Assembly: GCA_026785985.1 (NCBI GenBank) | Contig: JAJAYX010000459.1 | Span: 1-9,157 of the forward strand | DNA: 9,157 nucleotides | From: Rudanella sp. | GTDB taxonomy: Bacteria; Bacteroidota; Bacteroidia; Cytophagales; Spirosomataceae | Reading direction: 5' to 3' | In this document: piece after piece, positions 7,865 through 9,157 of the stretch | Position numbering within the stretch: position 1 is the stretch's first letter | How the letters are laid out: each line of letters starts with the position of its first letter | The notes under the pieces: generated by a model | Databases searched by the model: none | What the model saw: only the letters and a program-made list of their open reading frames with translations | What the model was told of the DNA's origin: nothing | Translations under genes and position numbers: made by a program

Positions 7865-8191
7865 ACGGCGATCAAATACCAGGGAAAACTGGCCGAAACG
7901 GCCAAGCACCTGATGGATTTGGACATGGCTGCCGAAGCCCAGCCAATCAAGGATATTCTCCGCGAAATTTCGATGCGGATCACCATCATCAAGAAAAACG
8001 TGGAGGCTATGACGGAAGCCCGCAAAAAAGCCAATAACCTGACCGACTCTGCGGAAATGGCCCGAATGTATGCCACTGACGTGAAAGATTTCTTCGATGT
8101 TATCCGCTATGAAGTGGACAAACTCGAACAGATTGTGGACGACGAAGACTGGCCGTTAGTGAAGTACCGGGAGATGCTGTTTGTGAAATAG
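7865..8191 (+). pseudogene. C-terminal domain of type III glutamine synthetase, beyond the stop
   Basis: The 108 codons after TAG 7862-7864 continue in the same frame as the GSIII gene and encode its expected C-terminal helical domain, from TAIKYQGKLAET to the family's characteristic closing WPLVKYREMLF near the TAG stop at 8189-8191. With the stop read as a residue, the whole protein is 729 residues, the normal GSIII length. No further frameshift or stop is present, so the region has not visibly decayed. A separate start at ATG 7913 could in principle give a 92-residue protein, but this segment has no known independent function. Read it as the detached 3' end of glnN unless readthrough or a sequence error is shown. 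Confidence 0.88.
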
Positions 8192-8200
8192 GAAGGGTAG

Positions 8201-8244
8201 TGTGGCTATTCAGTTGCCGGGCTTCCGGTGCGTGGGTAGCCACA
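8201..8244 (+). repeat. Stem-loop just after glnN
   Basis: TGTGGCTA (8201-8208) and TAGCCACA (8237-8244) are perfect 8-bp complements. A smaller CCGG/CCGG pairing lies within the 28-base loop. It begins 9 bases after the last glnN stop. No T-tract follows, so it is a poor intrinsic terminator; it may protect the mRNA 3' end or be incidental. Confidence 0.45.
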
Positions 8245-8628
8245 ACTATGTTGACGGCATCACGGCCATGATGTTTTACGACCGGATAACAAAGTCATTG
8301 GTGCTTAGGACCGTTTTTTTGGCCATTTTCTTGCACGTCTTCGTTCGGATTCTTATTCTTGTCACGGCATTAAGTTGGTGCGCGTGGTTGTTACATACTG
8401 GCGTACAGAGATTATCAAACCATTGGTTTTCAAGACTTTAGTAGTAACCAATTTCTGATACCTGGCCAGGGTAAACCCGCATCGACGAGGCAGGTACACA
8501 TCCAAAAACCCGCTCTACCAGTGCGTTTACATACCGTTTAATAAAGTCGCTGAACAATAGTTGGAATCCTCAGGCGCAAGACATTCATTTGTTGTGATTG
8601 TTAGATGGTGTTTAGACGCTTGTTAAAC

Positions 8629-8681
8629 TGCGGAACTAAAAAGCATTGATAGCCAAACATTTACAGGCTGATAGTTCCGCA
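8629..8681. repeat. 10-bp perfect inverted repeat
   Basis: TGCGGAACTA (8629-8638) and TAGTTCCGCA (8672-8681) are exact reverse complements, separated by 33 bases. Inside the loop AGCC and GGCT can form a second short stem, so the whole could fold as a stacked hairpin. Its role is unknown; a recombination site, a small RNA or a regulatory leader are all possible. Confidence 0.5.
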
Positions 8682-8695
8682 AATTCGCGTACAGT

Positions 8696-8721
8696 GGCTT
8701 GTTGGGTGCAAAATACAAGCC
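8696..8721. repeat. 7-bp perfect inverted repeat
   Basis: GGCTTGT (8696-8702) and ACAAGCC (8715-8721) are exact complements around a 12-base loop, and the stem can extend by two G-T pairs and one A-T pair. It lies 14 bases after the preceding inverted repeat and about 90 bases before the AT-rich gene. Confidence 0.4.
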
Positions 8722-8808
8722 GTTACTTGCGTGGGCGGTTCACGGGCGACAAGGCGCACGTCTTGGACAAGACAATTTTAAAAAAGAGGGCGAACTTCGG
8801 TTGACAAA

Positions 8809-9157
8809 ATGCACTTTAGTGAAGGCATTGAAAATACTCTGCAAATGTTTGCTACAGAACAACAATTTGAAAGCCACATTAGGAGCCTAATTTCTGAAAA
8901 AATAATTTCAAAAAGCCCTAATCTTATGCTTTTACAGAACAAAGACGTAGTGTATATAATTATCTGCAAAAACTCTGTTCTACCTCAGCTATTTTTTATT
9001 GAAGCTAAATTCCACACCTCCACTAAAAACAGAATTGGATTTGGCGATGGCAGGGGCGGTGGATTTCAGCCAGAAATATTATCTAAAAGGCCAATATTTT
9101 TCGATAATTATATGCGATGGGTTTTTGGTCGCGAAAACGACCTGAACTACTACATAA
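8809..9157 (+). CDS. Candidate PD-(D/E)XK nuclease, N-terminal part (partial)
   Basis: A frame opens after TAA 8779-8781; the first ATG is at 8809 and 116 codons run without a stop to the window edge, so the 3' end is missing. The N-terminal helix region EQQFESHIRSLI (17-28) is followed by a hydrophobic strand with Asp46 (NKDVVYIII) and then FFIEAKF with Glu65 and Lys67. This is the D-x18-E-x-K spacing of PD-(D/E)XK nucleases, a fold used by restriction enzymes and other DNA-cutting proteins. After it come a glycine-rich GFGDGRGGGFQPEIL (77-91) and an aromatic, Arg-rich segment. GC content is about 35% by hand count (104 of 300 bases) against 52-67% in sampled glnN lines, suggesting transfer. 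I do not recognise the specific family; a type II restriction enzyme is the leading guess, and an unrelated hypothetical protein remains possible. Confidence 0.6.
   Translation, partial: MHFSEGIENTLQMFATEQQFESHIRSLISEKIISKSPNLMLLQNKDVVYIIICKNSVLPQLFFIEAKFHTSTKNRIGFGDGRGGGFQPEILSKRPIFFDNYMRWVFGRENDLNYYI

Larger units (their letters stand above)
8192..8808. other. Structured non-coding region between glnN and the AT-rich gene
   Basis: About 617 bases with no convincing gene. A frame at 8202-8441 (GTG start, 79 codons, one hydrophobic stretch) and short minus-strand frames are unsupported. The region holds three perfect inverted repeats (8201-8244, 8629-8681, 8696-8721) and the 10-base palindrome CCTGGCCAGG at 8461-8470. 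It sits at the change from conserved housekeeping genes to AT-rich accessory-looking DNA. No tRNA, insertion sequence ends or target-site duplication were recognised. Confidence 0.5.

Noticed and set aside
8202..8441. A 79-codon + strand frame with a GTG start and a hydrophobic middle
   Set aside because: It starts inside the post-glnN stem-loop, has no ATG until 8268, shows no recognisable motif and no promoter. It is probably chance, although a small membrane protein cannot be excluded.
8440..8569. A minus-strand open stretch of about 43 codons with protein-like composition
   Set aside because: It has no ATG near its beginning and no recognised family, and is flanked by stops. It is too short to call a gene remnant.
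8600..8707. Two GTTRRRY matches (GTTAGAT at 8600-8606 and GTTGGGT at 8701-8707), suggesting integron attC sites
   Set aside because: No matching RYYYAAC partner occurs at a suitable distance; the closest, GTTAAAC at 8622-8628, has a mismatch, and the intervening inverted repeat is placed asymmetrically, unlike an attC site.

Overview
The window reads as chromosomal DNA from a Bacteroidota member, probably a Cytophagales/Spirosoma-like bacterium. This is inferred from the gene types (a type II plus type III glutamine synthetase pair, a Bacteroidetes-style MtaB, an LTA-synthase-like sulfatase, secreted RraA-domain proteins), from the lack of clear Shine-Dalgarno sequences before most starts, and from exact matches to the Bacteroidota -7 promoter motif TAnnTTTG upstream of several genes. 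No taxonomic search could be run.

Layout. Positions 1-1113 (+ strand) carry the end of one RraA-family gene and, 10 bases later, a complete exported RraA-family protein; their C-terminal tails are clearly homologous, so this is a tandem paralogue pair. Converging on it from the right (- strand) are mtaB (1148-2514, tRNA methylthiotransferase, broken by one missing base) and, upstream of it, an inner-membrane alkaline-phosphatase-superfamily enzyme related to LTA synthase/MdoB (2548-4404). A 432-base AT-rich divergent region (4405-4836) separates these from a nitrogen-assimilation pair on the + strand: type II glutamine synthetase (4837-5859), a strong hairpin terminator, a separate promoter, and type III glutamine synthetase (from 6002). 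The type III gene has an in-frame TAG at codon 621, yet the reading frame beyond the stop still encodes the family's normal C-terminal domain up to 8191.

From about 8192 the character changes. There are about 620 bases with no convincing gene but several perfect inverted repeats, followed by an AT-rich reading frame (about 35% GC by hand count over 300 bases) that starts at 8809 and runs off the window. It has the D...ExK spacing of a PD-(D/E)XK nuclease and is the best candidate for accessory, restriction- or defence-type material.

How the genes relate. The two glutamine synthetases catalyse the same ammonia-assimilating reaction but appear to be separately transcribed. The sulfatase-like gene and mtaB may form a loose operon, although mtaB also has its own candidate promoter. 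Two widely conserved genes are interrupted by small lesions in one window (a 1-base deletion in mtaB and a stop codon in type III glutamine synthetase), so sequence or assembly error must be excluded before reading them as biology. I see no tRNA, rRNA, CRISPR array or insertion sequence.
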